DNA from: JAUIJL01 sp965366625
GTDB taxonomy: Bacteria > Acidobacteriota > Thermoanaerobaculia > Multivoradales > J023
Assembly (NCBI GenBank): GCA_965366625.1
Contig: CBDUGP010000037.1
Location: 1-64,000, forward strand
DNA length: 64,000 nucleotides
Reading direction: 5' to 3'
In this document: in pieces, positions 33,687 through 41,829 of the stretch
How positions within the stretch are numbered: position 1 is the stretch's first letter
How the letters are laid out: each line of letters starts with the position of its first letter
Notes under the pieces: generated by a model
Told to the model about the DNA's origin: nothing
Database searches by the model: none
The model's input: only the letters and a program-made list of their open reading frames with translations
Position numbers and translations under genes: made by a program

Positions 33687-35058
33687 AAGAGAAACCCCCG
33701 CTGGGAGCGCCGGCATCTTGCCTGCCTGCTTGCTCCGGCCGCCGGGCAGGAAATAAATCAAAGGTGATGCGATGAGCAATAGCCAACATCAGCAGGGCCA
33801 TGGCCGGCACCATGTACCGAAGAATCGAAAGCACCAGCGTGGTCATGGCCCAAAAATAGAGAACTACGAGCAGAATGAACAGGCCGGCCTCCCTGTGTCG
33901 TCCTTCGGCCCGGCACAGGCTCCAAAGGCCGAGCACAGCCAACAGCAAATAAGGCAACTGATAGAGCAGCAAATACTTTTCGAAGCGCAAGGATTCCGTG
34001 GCGTACCAGGAACGCGACGCCTGGACCCACAGCATTTTGGCCAAGGTAAGACCGGAAGCGTGGTCGAGCATGAATTCGACGGCGTCCACGGGTCCGCGGA
34101 TGATCCGGCGCTGCTCTTGGATTTGCTCCATCAATGCCTTGACGTCCGCCGGCACCTCAGGCCCGTGCCGTTCGGGTTTGGCCGCCAGGGTCAGGCCGTC
34201 GATCAGACTCAGACGTCCGCCGTCGCTGACGGGAATCCATTCGCCGGTTTGGCGATGGGCCCACAGCTCCCATGGGGTCAGCACCAAGACGTGACCAGCC
34301 AGCAAAGCGATGACCATCAAGATGCGGCCGTCACGGACCCACGGCTTCCGCTCCAGAGCCCAAGCGAAGAGCCAGGCCAAAACCAAGGGCAAGCCGAGCA
34401 GCAGGGTCACCGGACGAAAAAGAGTAGCCAAACCTAAGAGTCCCCCGCTGACTAGGGCCAGAACCGTGGATCGACGTTCTGAAGCCGCTGAAAAACACCA
34501 AAACGTCGCGAAAAGCGCGACCAAAAAAGGCATCTCGCTATTCGGCTGTTTGCTCAGCCATAAAAAAGGCAAATAGCTGAGCCATAAGGCAGAAGCCCAC
34601 AGCGCCCCCGACGGGCTCAACCAACCACGGGCGGTGAGATGGTGGAAGACCGCCCCCAGCATCGCCAGCAAAACATTGGAAAACACTAGCCAAAAGTGTC
34701 GCCCGCCGGGCAAATGGTCGGCGATGCCGAAGACCGCTGCTAGGAAGAGCGGATAGCCGGGCGGGTATCGGACGGCGGGCCGGCCTTCCGGGGTCAGCCA
34801 GGGCTCTCCCGCCAGCATGGCGTTGGCCACCGGCTCGTAAAAAGTAACGTAGTCGGCATTTTCGTTGATTCGATGGTGGTCAGGCAGCACCGCCAAGAAA
34901 ACCAGCTGAACGGCAAGTGCGGCGGTCGCCACCAGCCCGAGACCGAGCAACAGCCCGAAGCGGGGAGGGCGACTGTCGAGCCAATGGTGTAACCGGCTGA
35001 TGGAATCCCTGCTGATGGAATCCCGAAAGGAGCGGAGCCATGAGCGGTTTTCTTTCAA
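33685..35058 (-). CDS. GT39/ArnT-like integral membrane glycosyltransferase
   Basis: A polytopic protein of 457 aa with about 11 hydrophobic helices. I place the start at TTG 35058, in a 4-nt overlap (TTGA) with the stop of the PD40 gene; the longer open frame runs inside that gene. The first periplasmic loop contains INENADYVTFYEPVANAML and VRYPPGYPLFLA, the acidic-residue and 'YPPGYPLF' pattern of dolichyl-phosphate-mannose/ArnT-type transferases, which use polyprenyl-phosphate sugars. The N-terminal cytoplasmic segment has a short duplicated DSISR peptide encoded by a 15-bp tandem repeat (near 34996-35025). Acceptor and sugar are unknown. Confidence 0.82.
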   Translation of the reverse strand: MKENRSWLRSFRDSISRDSISRLHHWLDSRPPRFGLLLGLGLVATAALAVQLVFLAVLPDHHRINENADYVTFYEPVANAMLAGEPWLTPEGRPAVRYPPGYPLFLAAVFGIADHLPGGRHFWLVFSNVLLAMLGAVFHHLTARGWLSPSGALWASALWLSYLPFLWLSKQPNSEMPFLVALFATFWCFSAASERRSTVLALVSGGLLGLATLFRPVTLLLGLPLVLAWLFAWALERKPWVRDGRILMVIALLAGHVLVLTPWELWAHRQTGEWIPVSDGGRLSLIDGLTLAAKPERHGPEVPADVKALMEQIQEQRRIIRGPVDAVEFMLDHASGLTLAKMLWVQASRSWYATESLRFEKYLLLYQLPYLLLAVLGLWSLCRAEGRHREAGLFILLVVLYFWAMTTLVLSILRYMVPAMALLMLAIAHRITFDLFPARRPEQAGRQDAGAPSGGFS

Positions 35059-36029
35059 GGCTCGGTGGGCCGGGCTTTCACATGCTCGGCGACAAAAGCC
35101 AAGGTGCTGCCGTCCGGTGAGATCGCCATGCGAGTGATGGTCTCGATACCGTGCTCTGCCAAATCCGCCACCGGCCACCAACCCTCACCGCAACCGGGAC
35201 ACCAGCGAAAGACCTTGGCGCCGTCGGCCATCCAAAGCTTGCCGTCCGGTGACCAAGTGAAATCTTCCCGTTCGTCAAAAGCGCGGATCAACGGGCTGAT
35301 CTTGTCGGTTTTTACGTCGAGTTTTTGGATCCACCAACCGGATTTACCGTCCACGGCCTTGTGCACGAAACTGAACGCGTCCTGGTCGGGAATCTTCTTC
35401 AGCCCCCGGCCGATGTCCTTAGCGACGATGCGTCCCAGGTTGGAGCTTTTGTCGGCCCGCACTCTCTGCAGCTCGTGGGGCTCGCCCAATACGAAGAGCA
35501 CCAGTTCGTCCTCTGCCCAAGCGTGATAACCCACGGGCGCTACGTTGTCGAGAATGCGGGAGGGTTTTTTGCCGTCGAGCGGCATGCGCCACAGCTTTTG
35601 GCTGCCGTCCGCCTCGACCCGGATCACCGAAAGCGCGTTCTCCCCCGGAATCAGGGTGGGTGAATATTCGCTCTCCACGGTTTCGAATAGCGGTCCCGGC
35701 TCTTTCTTGTCACCCTGAAGTTCGATGCGCCAGATGTCGGTTTGGGCCTGCTCATCGGATCCGTTCTGGCGGGTGTAATAGAGCACCGAGCCGTCCGCTG
35801 AAAAGGCGGGTTGATTGTCGTAGGCATCGCGGGTGGTCAAGTTGCGCACTTCCGTCAGCCCGAGCCCTTCGTCGGTGGTCACAATCGACGCCAAATAAAC
35901 GTCGGTCGCGCCTTGGGCCAAGGCCGGGGAAAGGCAGACCGTCCAGCAAGCGACGGCCGCCAAAAGGCCGGGCATGAGTCGACGGAGCCAGGGTCGGGAC
36001 GCAGCAGATACCGAAAGCTTGTTGAGCAC
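35055..36029 (-). CDS. Exported PD40/TolB-like beta-propeller protein
   Basis: A 324-aa protein starting at GTG 36029, with GAGGAA upstream. The frame is open to 36074, but a -10 box (TAGAAT) lies inside that extension. An N-terminal signal follows (LMPGLLAAVACWTVCLSPALAQG). The mature part contains PD40-like blades (YDNQPAFSADGSVLYYTRQ, DFTWSPDGKLWMADG, RMAISPDGSTLAFVAE), suggesting a six-bladed propeller like TolB. A CPGC motif (RWCPGCGEGWW) near residue 270 is unusual and could bind metal. It precedes and overlaps the membrane glycosyltransferase gene. Function unknown; no DPP-type catalytic triad is visible. Confidence 0.8.
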   Translation of the reverse strand: MLNKLSVSAASRPWLRRLMPGLLAAVACWTVCLSPALAQGATDVYLASIVTTDEGLGLTEVRNLTTRDAYDNQPAFSADGSVLYYTRQNGSDEQAQTDIWRIELQGDKKEPGPLFETVESEYSPTLIPGENALSVIRVEADGSQKLWRMPLDGKKPSRILDNVAPVGYHAWAEDELVLFVLGEPHELQRVRADKSSNLGRIVAKDIGRGLKKIPDQDAFSFVHKAVDGKSGWWIQKLDVKTDKISPLIRAFDEREDFTWSPDGKLWMADGAKVFRWCPGCGEGWWPVADLAEHGIETITRMAISPDGSTLAFVAEHVKARPTEP

Positions 36030-36063
36030 GATCTTCGTTCCTCGCTTGGTTGGGGTGAGCGGG

Positions 36064-36069
36064 ATTCTA
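36064..36069 (-). promoter_or_regulatory. -10 box (TAGAAT) for the PD40 gene
   Basis: On the minus strand TAGAAT lies about 35 bp before GTG 36029. It supports that start over the longer open frame, which would begin upstream of the box. Confidence 0.5.
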
Positions 36070-36114
36070 CACAACGAGATCGTGGGACGGGCTCGTAGGG
36101 TCGAGGGCTCGCGA

Positions 36115-36120
36115 TAGAAT
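36115..36120 (+). promoter_or_regulatory. -10 box (TAGAAT) for the subtilisin gene
   Basis: TAGAAT on the plus strand lies 39 nt before ATG 36160, with AGGAGG at 36149-36154 between them. Together with the minus-strand box it forms a divergent promoter pair. Confidence 0.5.
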
Positions 36121-36159
36121 GGCGGTTTCCGAGATCCCGCTGTTTCCTAGGAGGTCTTC

Positions 36160-39100
36160 ATGGCTTGCGCCCCTCGCCGAATCCGCTCTTTCGACCTTGT
36201 GGGGCTGATCGGTTCCGTGTCCATCGGCTCCGTGCTCATCGGTACCGTGCTGATCAGTTGCTGGATGTTGTGCGCCGTGGCTGCGGCCTCGGCTCAGGGT
36301 TCGTCGGGCCAGACTCCATATGTCGACGTCTTGGTAGAAGGATTTCAGCGGCCGGCGGTGTTTCAATGGTTGGCAGCCGGCGATTCCGGGCTCGACCGGG
36401 TTCGAGCGATCGAGTCTACTCGCGCACAGCTCGCTCGGGTGGAGAAGGAGCAAAACGAACTCGCGGACTTGCTGGCGGCGACCGAATGGCAGGCGCGGCC
36501 GCTCTTTGAGCTCCAACGCCTGCTGAACGGCGTGGCAGTGCGTCTTCCGCGGCATCGTCTCGCGGAACTCCAACGGCAGCCCGAAGTGCGGCGGGTCCGG
36601 CTGTTGCAAGCCAAATATCCCACCAACAGCACCAGTGTCCCGTTTCTCGGCGTGCCGGCGGTGTGGCAAGGCCTCGGCTGGACGGGCACTGGCATCCGGG
36701 TTGGGGTGATCGACTCAGGCGTTGATTATTTGCACACTGGATTCGGCGGCTCGGGCCTCGCCGGTGATTATGCCGCCAACGATACGACCTCCATTGGCGA
36801 CGGATTCTTTCCCACCGCCAAAGTGGTCGGCGGTTGGGATTTCGTCGGCGACGCTTACGATGCGTCGAGCGGCGATCCGTCCCAATTCACCCCCATGCCC
36901 GACCCCGATCCCATGGATTGTGAAGGCCATGGCAGCCACGTGGCGGGAACCGTGGCAGGTCTCGGGGTCAATGACGACGGCACCACCTACGGCGGGGGGT
37001 ACGACCTACCGATCGATTTCGACGCCCTGCGCATCGGGCCTGGCGTGGCGCCGGAGGCCTTCGTCTACGCCCTGCGGGTTTTCGGCTGCTCGGGCACCTC
37101 GACGGTCATCGAGGCCGCCCTGGAATGGGCGGTGGACCCCGACGGCGACGGTGACTTCTCCGACCACCTGGACGTGGTCAACCTCTCCCTCGCGTCCCGT
37201 TTCGGCGGCGCCGACGATCCCACCGCCGAAGCCGCGAATCGGGCGTCGCAAGTGGGCGTGGTGGTGGTGGCGTCGGCGGGCAACGATGGCGACGTGGCCT
37301 TCATCAGCGGCTCGCCGGCCACCGCGGACGGCGCGATCTCCGTCGCCGCGGTGTGGGACGGCGACGATACCTTCCCGGCCCTCGGCCTGAGGATCGATTC
37401 ACCGGCCCTGCCGGCCTCCAGCCACCAGGTGGGCGGAGCGAACTTCGGGCCCGCGGTGGGTGAGCCCGGCATCACCGCCGACGCCGTGATCACCGAGCCC
37501 CTTTCGGCTTGCACGCCGTTGACCAACGGCGCCGCGGTAGCGGGCAAAATCGCCCTGGTCTCGCGCGACGACGGCTGTACCTTTGTGACCCAAACCCGCC
37601 ATGCCCAACAAGCGGGAGCGGTGGCGGTGGTGATCGTCAACGACCGTCCGGAACTCCAGGGAGTGTTCAACGACGGCACCGGGGGAGACATCGTCATCTC
37701 GCCGGTGCTGGTGCGCCAAGTCGCCGGTCAGGCGGTGCTCGATGCCCTGGCCTCAGATCCCATCGTCCTGCAAATCACCCGCATCTCCCTGGCGGATATG
37801 CAGGGCCTCTTCTCCTCCCGCGGACCGCGACGCGGTGACGGCGCGGTCAAGCCGGATTTGGCGGCCCCGGGTGTGGTGATCACCTCCGTGGGATTGGGCG
37901 ATGGGGCTTCCGGCGGCACGGGCTCGTCGCTCAAGAGCGGGACGTCCATGGCCGCTCCCCATGTGGCCGGGTTGGCGGCTTTGCTGCGCCAAGCCCGTCC
38001 CCAGTGGTTGCCCCATGAAATCAAGGCCGCGTTGATGAATACCGCTCGCGACGTGTCCTTCGATCCCGAATCCACACCTCCCCGGGTGGGTCCGGCCAGG
38101 ATGGGTGCCGGCAGGGTGCAAGGGCAGCCGGCGCTGGCCACCGAGCTCTTGGCTTTCGACCACCAAGCGCCGGAGCGGGTGGGTGTCACATTCGGTCCGA
38201 TCCCAGCGCTGGGAGTGACGATCGAAAACCGATCCGTACGGGTGGTCAATCGAGGATCGACTTCGGTGTCAGTGCAAGCGACCTTGGATTCCCTGGCCGA
38301 CCTGCCCGGTGTGGAGTTCGAAATGCTCGATTCGCCCAACTTTTCCCTGGCAGCGGGGGCGGAGCGGACTCTTGGCCTGCGTGTATCGGTGGAGCCCACG
38401 GCCTTGCGCCATGCTCGGGATCCAGCCCAGGAGCCGGCGCTCTTCGGTTTCGAACGGCATTGGCTCAGCGCCGAAACCGCTTACCTCGTCTTGACCCCCA
38501 ATGTCGGCCCAGCGCTGCGGGTGCCGATCCACGCTGCGGTCCGACCGGCCTCGGATATGGCGGCTGCCGGCCCCTTGGCGGTAGGACCGACCCTCCAGGG
38601 AAGCGCTCCCTTGCAACTCCAAGGCCTCGACGTCTCCACCGGCTCACCGCCGCCGGAGCACGAACGCAGCCTGGTCACGGTGCTCGAGTTGCAACACATG
38701 GCCCCCAACCTGCCGCAGATCGCCGACTATTTGGAGCCGGCTCTGGCGGGCATCGGTCCAACTTCCTTAGACGGTGAGCCCGCGTTGGTGTTCGGCGTCG
38801 CCTCCCACGGCTCCGTGTCCAGCCCCAGTGAGATCCGAATCGGTATTTACCTCGACGTGGACGAAGACGGAGCCGACGACTTCTTGCTCTACGGCTCCGA
38901 TTGGGGGACCTTCACCTTCGGCAGCTTTGCCACCGACGGATTCGTCAGCGTGTTGAGGAACCTGGCCACCCTGGAAGAGGCGGTCCAGGCGCCCCTAGGC
39001 CTGTTGCAGCCCGTCGACTGGAATACGGTGCCGTTTCGCTCGTCCTTTCAAACCCTGGCGGTCAAAACCGCTGAGCTGCTCGGGTTGGGCGCCACCCTGA

Positions 39101-40014
39101 CCTGGAGAGTAGAGATCGTCGACGCGGGTGTCGGCAACTTGATCGCGACTCCTGGGTCAGCAGCGCCCTTCCCCTGGCAAGAGCACCCCTGGCCTGTGGT
39201 TCCAGCCGTCTTGCCCAAAGGCTCCTCGATCCGGGGAGTCGCCCCTAGCCCCGTCTCGACCTATGAGCCGGGACGACCCGGCCTACGCCCTCAACCGGGG
39301 TTGGACGGTTTGCCGATCTTCTTCGATCTCGACGGAGCCTCGGTGCTCGTGGACTACGATCTGGAGGCTTTCGCAGATCACGGCTCTCTCGGAATCTTGT
39401 TGTTGCATCACCACAACACCGTGGACAACACCGTGGATCCGAGTTCCGTGGGTCAGACCGGAGGTCTGGCCCCGCAGGCTCAAGCCGTGGCGTTGGACGG
39501 CCCCTTTGCGGACCTAACGGTGAGCCTGGTAGGCAGCCCGGATCCCGTCTCTTTCGAAGGCGAGGCCACCTATGTCGCGACCCTTCGCAACACAGGCGCG
39601 CAAACCGCCCAAGACGTCGAGCTACGGGTGAGCCTCGATGCCCGCCTGACCCTCGATCCCGCCTCCCTGGCGCCGGGCTGCGCGCTCGACGAAGACTTGC
39701 TTCAATGTTCGGGCTTAGGAGATCTCGTGCCGTCGGCGGAGCTGCCGATTTCCTTTACCGCCCAAGTAGCCGCCGTTCCCGGTGATTTCCTCCAGCTCGA
39801 AGCCCGAGTGGCCGTGGGCTCGGGCCTGGAAGTGGACTTGCTCGACAATGGAGCCAGCTTTGAGCATCGGGTTTCAATCCGCGCGCCGGTGGAGGTGCCG
39901 ACCCTGGGCTCAGGGTCGATGGTGGTGTTGGCGCTGCTTCTCGGGCTCTGGGCCTGCCATCGGCTGCGCCAAGACCGTCGGCCGGGTCAGGGCCCCCGTT
40001 CGACGGCGATCTGA
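36160..40014 (+). CDS. Subtilisin-family (S8) serine protease with PA insert and IPTL-CTERM-like anchor
   Basis: A 1284-aa exported protease. The signal core is built from three 15-bp DNA repeats (IGSVSIGSVLIGTVLIS). The S8 catalytic triad is complete: Asp185 (GVIDSGVDY), His257 (GHGSHVAGTVAG) and Ser596 (SGTSMAAPHVAGLAALL). A PA (protease-associated) domain is inserted between His and Ser (around 430-540). After residue 640 come long beta-rich regions and a DUF11/CARDB-like domain near 1120-1240. The end reads VPTLGSGSMVVLALLLGLW followed by basic residues, the Pro-Thr-Leu / hydrophobic / Arg pattern of IPTL-CTERM sorting signals. The ATG has a perfect AGGAGG. It is probably displayed or released at the cell surface. 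Confidence 0.92.
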   Translation: MACAPRRIRSFDLVGLIGSVSIGSVLIGTVLISCWMLCAVAAASAQGSSGQTPYVDVLVEGFQRPAVFQWLAAGDSGLDRVRAIESTRAQLARVEKEQNELADLLAATEWQARPLFELQRLLNGVAVRLPRHRLAELQRQPEVRRVRLLQAKYPTNSTSVPFLGVPAVWQGLGWTGTGIRVGVIDSGVDYLHTGFGGSGLAGDYAANDTTSIGDGFFPTAKVVGGWDFVGDAYDASSGDPSQFTPMPDPDPMDCEGHGSHVAGTVAGLGVNDDGTTYGGGYDLPIDFDALRIGPGVAPEAFVYALRVFGCSGTSTVIEAALEWAVDPDGDGDFSDHLDVVNLSLASRFGGADDPTAEAANRASQVGVVVVASAGNDGDVAFISGSPATADGAISVAAVWDGDDTFPALGLRIDSPALPASSHQVGGANFGPAVGEPGITADAVITEPLSACTPLTNGAAVAGKIALVSRDDGCTFVTQTRHAQQAGAVAVVIVNDRPELQGVFNDGTGGDIVISPVLVRQVAGQAVLDALASDPIVLQITRISLADMQGLFSSRGPRRGDGAVKPDLAAPGVVITSVGLGDGASGGTGSSLKSGTSMAAPHVAGLAALLRQARPQWLPHEIKAALMNTARDVSFDPESTPPRVGPARMGAGRVQGQPALATELLAFDHQAPERVGVTFGPIPALGVTIENRSVRVVNRGSTSVSVQATLDSLADLPGVEFEMLDSPNFSLAAGAERTLGLRVSVEPTALRHARDPAQEPALFGFERHWLSAETAYLVLTPNVGPALRVPIHAAVRPASDMAAAGPLAVGPTLQGSAPLQLQGLDVSTGSPPPEHERSLVTVLELQHMAPNLPQIADYLEPALAGIGPTSLDGEPALVFGVASHGSVSSPSEIRIGIYLDVDEDGADDFLLYGSDWGTFTFGSFATDGFVSVLRNLATLEEAVQAPLGLLQPVDWNTVPFRSSFQTLAVKTAELLGLGATLTWRVEIVDAGVGNLIATPGSAAPFPWQEHPWPVVPAVLPKGSSIRGVAPSPVSTYEPGRPGLRPQPGLDGLPIFFDLDGASVLVDYDLEAFADHGSLGILLLHHHNTVDNTVDPSSVGQTGGLAPQAQAVALDGPFADLTVSLVGSPDPVSFEGEATYVATLRNTGAQTAQDVELRVSLDARLTLDPASLAPGCALDEDLLQCSGLGDLVPSAELPISFTAQVAAVPGDFLQLEARVAVGSGLEVDLLDNGASFEHRVSIRAPVEVPTLGSGSMVVLALLLGLWACHRLRQDRRPGQGPRSTAI

Positions 40015-40103
40015 CCGCTCGCGAAAGCTTTCGCCAAGAAAAATTCGGAAAGCGCGAAGGATTTCTGCGCCATCTCGGGTCTTATGTTCGAAAGCCCCCT
40101 GTG

Positions 40104-40156
40104 CTTCCTAGGCATACTTCCTAAGTATCCTGCTTCCTAGCCCCCTGCTTTCCTAG
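40104..40156. repeat. Four CTTCCTAG-type direct repeats upstream of the ECF operon
   Basis: CTTCCTAG at 40104-40111, CTTCCTAA at 40117-40124, CTTCCTAG at 40133-40140 and CTTTCCTAG at 40148-40156, spaced 13-16 bp. The last ends 15 bp before the sigma-factor start, so the array overlaps the expected promoter or leader. Confidence 0.7.
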
Positions 40157-40171
40157 GCCTAAAGGTCCGCT

Positions 40172-40825
40172 ATGTCGATCCTCTACCTCAAAGACAAGAA
40201 CCTTACCCGTCGCATGTTGAAAGGCGACGAGCGCGCGTTCAACGAATTTTTCGATCGCTACTTCACGGGGCTCTATCGATTCGCCAAAACCCGGCTCGGG
40301 GACGACGCCAGCGCCGAGGAAGTCGCCCAAGCCACCCTGTGCAAAGCAGTGCGCAAGCTCTCCACTTATCGGGGAGAAGCGGCCTTGTTCAGCTGGTTGT
40401 GCACCTTCTGTCGACGGGAAATCAGCGATTATCTTCGATTGCAGCAGCGAGCCCCCCAAGCCGTAGGTCTAATCGTCGATCGTCCCGAGGTTTGGTCCAC
40501 CCTCGAGACCCTGGAATGGGCCGAGGTCGAAGGGCCGGATCAAGCTTTTCGACGTCGCGAGCTGGCCCGTTGGGTGAGGGTGACCCTCGATCACTTGCCC
40601 GAGCGTTACGGCCAGGTTTTGGAGTGGAAATACCTCGAAGATTTGAGCGTCAAAGAAATTGCCGAACGCCTGGGCATCGGTGCCAAAGCCGCCGAATCCG
40701 TTTTAACCCGGGCCCGCACCGCATTTCGGGAAGGATTTTCGGCCCTTCAATCCGCCGCCGCGGCGCCTGCCGCAGGAAATCCCGTTGGGGCTACCGTAAT
40801 CGACGGAAAGGGCGGTCTGCCGTGA
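40172..40825 (+). CDS. ECF-family RNA polymerase sigma factor
   Basis: A 217-aa sigma factor with only regions 2 and 4. Region 2 includes LYRFAKTRLGDDASAEEVAQATLCKAVRKLSTY and the DNA-contact stretch ALFSWLCTFCRREISDYLR. Region 4 is LDHLPERYGQVLEWKYLEDLSVKEIAERLGIGAKAAESVLTRAR. It is the first of three overlapping genes followed by a FecR-like anti-sigma and an STN-domain barrel protein, the order seen in cell-surface signalling. The FecR gene starts at a GTGA overlap with its stop. The upstream CTTCCTAG repeats may be its own promoter elements (inference). Confidence 0.92.
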   Translation: MSILYLKDKNLTRRMLKGDERAFNEFFDRYFTGLYRFAKTRLGDDASAEEVAQATLCKAVRKLSTYRGEAALFSWLCTFCRREISDYLRLQQRAPQAVGLIVDRPEVWSTLETLEWAEVEGPDQAFRRRELARWVRVTLDHLPERYGQVLEWKYLEDLSVKEIAERLGIGAKAAESVLTRARTAFREGFSALQSAAAAPAAGNPVGATVIDGKGGLP

Positions 40826-41829
40826 GCCAATCTATGTTTGAAAAACCCCAAGCTCCAGATCCGGTCGCCGACCTCATCCGTCTCGCCGGTCCCGGGGATC
40901 CGGTGCCCGAAGACGCGATCCAACGATCTCGAAAAGCCGTGCACGGCGCCTGGGCGGAAGCCGTCCAACAACGCCGGCGACGTTCACGGGTGAGCTGGGT
41001 CCTAGCCGCCTCGGTTCTGCTGGCCGTTTCCGTGCTCGTCTTGGGCTCAGAATGGAACACCCTTTTCGGACCCGCGCCGACCGTGGCGACCTTGGAATCC
41101 GTGACCGGTGCGGGTTTGCGACCGAGTGGATCCGCGCCCGTACGATCCGCTTCCGGGCGACCCGGAGAGATCTTCAAAGCGGGAGACGTCGTGGCCACCG
41201 CCGACGGTTTGGCCGCCCTGAGATTGTCCGGCGGCGCCTCCCTACGGCTCGACGCAAACACCCGCGTGTCCTGGATCGCGGAGCAGGAGCTGAGGCTCGA
41301 AGAGGGCGCCGTCTACGTGGACTCCGGTCCCCAGGACGCCCAACTCACCATCCACACCCCCCTCGGCATCGTGCGCGATATCGGCACCCAATTTGAGGCG
41401 CAGCTCCACGGCTCGGATCTGAGGATCCGGGTGCGGGAAGGGGAGGTGGAGGTCTTGAAAGGGCGTCGCCGATCCGTGGCCAAGCGGGGCGTTGAGATGA
41501 CCCTCGAAGCCGACGGTGAGGTCCGTCGAGACTCCGTCGAACTCCACGGTGAGCCGTGGCTCGCCTACCAATCCGTGGCCCCAGCCTTCGAATTGGAAGG
41601 AGGCACCCTGGCCGACTATTTCCGTTGGCTGGCCCGGGAAACCGGTTGGACCCTGACGTTCTCCGACAGCGCCATCGCGATCGAGGCCGAGTCGGTCGTT
41701 TTACACGGCTCGATCGACGGCGTGCCCGTTGATGAAACGCCGTTTGTGGTTCTGCCTACGTGTCGTTTGGCGGGGTCCCGTCTAAACGGAACTCTCGAAA
41801 TCCGCCGCATGCATGAGGAGGCCTACTGA
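40822..41829 (+). CDS. FecR-type anti-sigma / transmembrane signal transducer
   Basis: The real start is GTG 40822 (or ATG 40834), overlapping the sigma stop by 4 nt; the open frame begins far upstream inside the sigma gene. The product is 335 aa. A cytoplasmic N-terminus of about 55 residues would bind the sigma factor, followed by one membrane helix (VSWVLAASVLLAVSVLVLG). A periplasmic FecR domain contains FKAGDVVATADGLAALRLSGGASLRLDANTRV and TPLGIVRDIGTQFEAQL. The C-terminus includes an STN-like piece (TLADYFRWLARETGWTLTFSD). It should relay a signal from the barrel protein encoded next, whose gene overlaps its stop by 1 nt (TGATG). Confidence 0.9.
   Translation: MSQSMFEKPQAPDPVADLIRLAGPGDPVPEDAIQRSRKAVHGAWAEAVQQRRRRSRVSWVLAASVLLAVSVLVLGSEWNTLFGPAPTVATLESVTGAGLRPSGSAPVRSASGRPGEIFKAGDVVATADGLAALRLSGGASLRLDANTRVSWIAEQELRLEEGAVYVDSGPQDAQLTIHTPLGIVRDIGTQFEAQLHGSDLRIRVREGEVEVLKGRRRSVAKRGVEMTLEADGEVRRDSVELHGEPWLAYQSVAPAFELEGGTLADYFRWLARETGWTLTFSDSAIAIEAESVVLHGSIDGVPVDETPFVVLPTCRLAGSRLNGTLEIRRMHEEAY

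Noticed and set aside
40104..40156. CRISPR array
   Set aside because: The four repeats are only 8-9 bp with 5-8 bp spacing, far below CRISPR dimensions. No other regularly spaced long repeats were seen in the window.
40339..40821. 161-codon N-terminal extension of the FecR-like gene
   Set aside because: It lies inside the sigma-factor coding region in another frame; GTG 40822 in a GTGA overlap is the expected coupled start.
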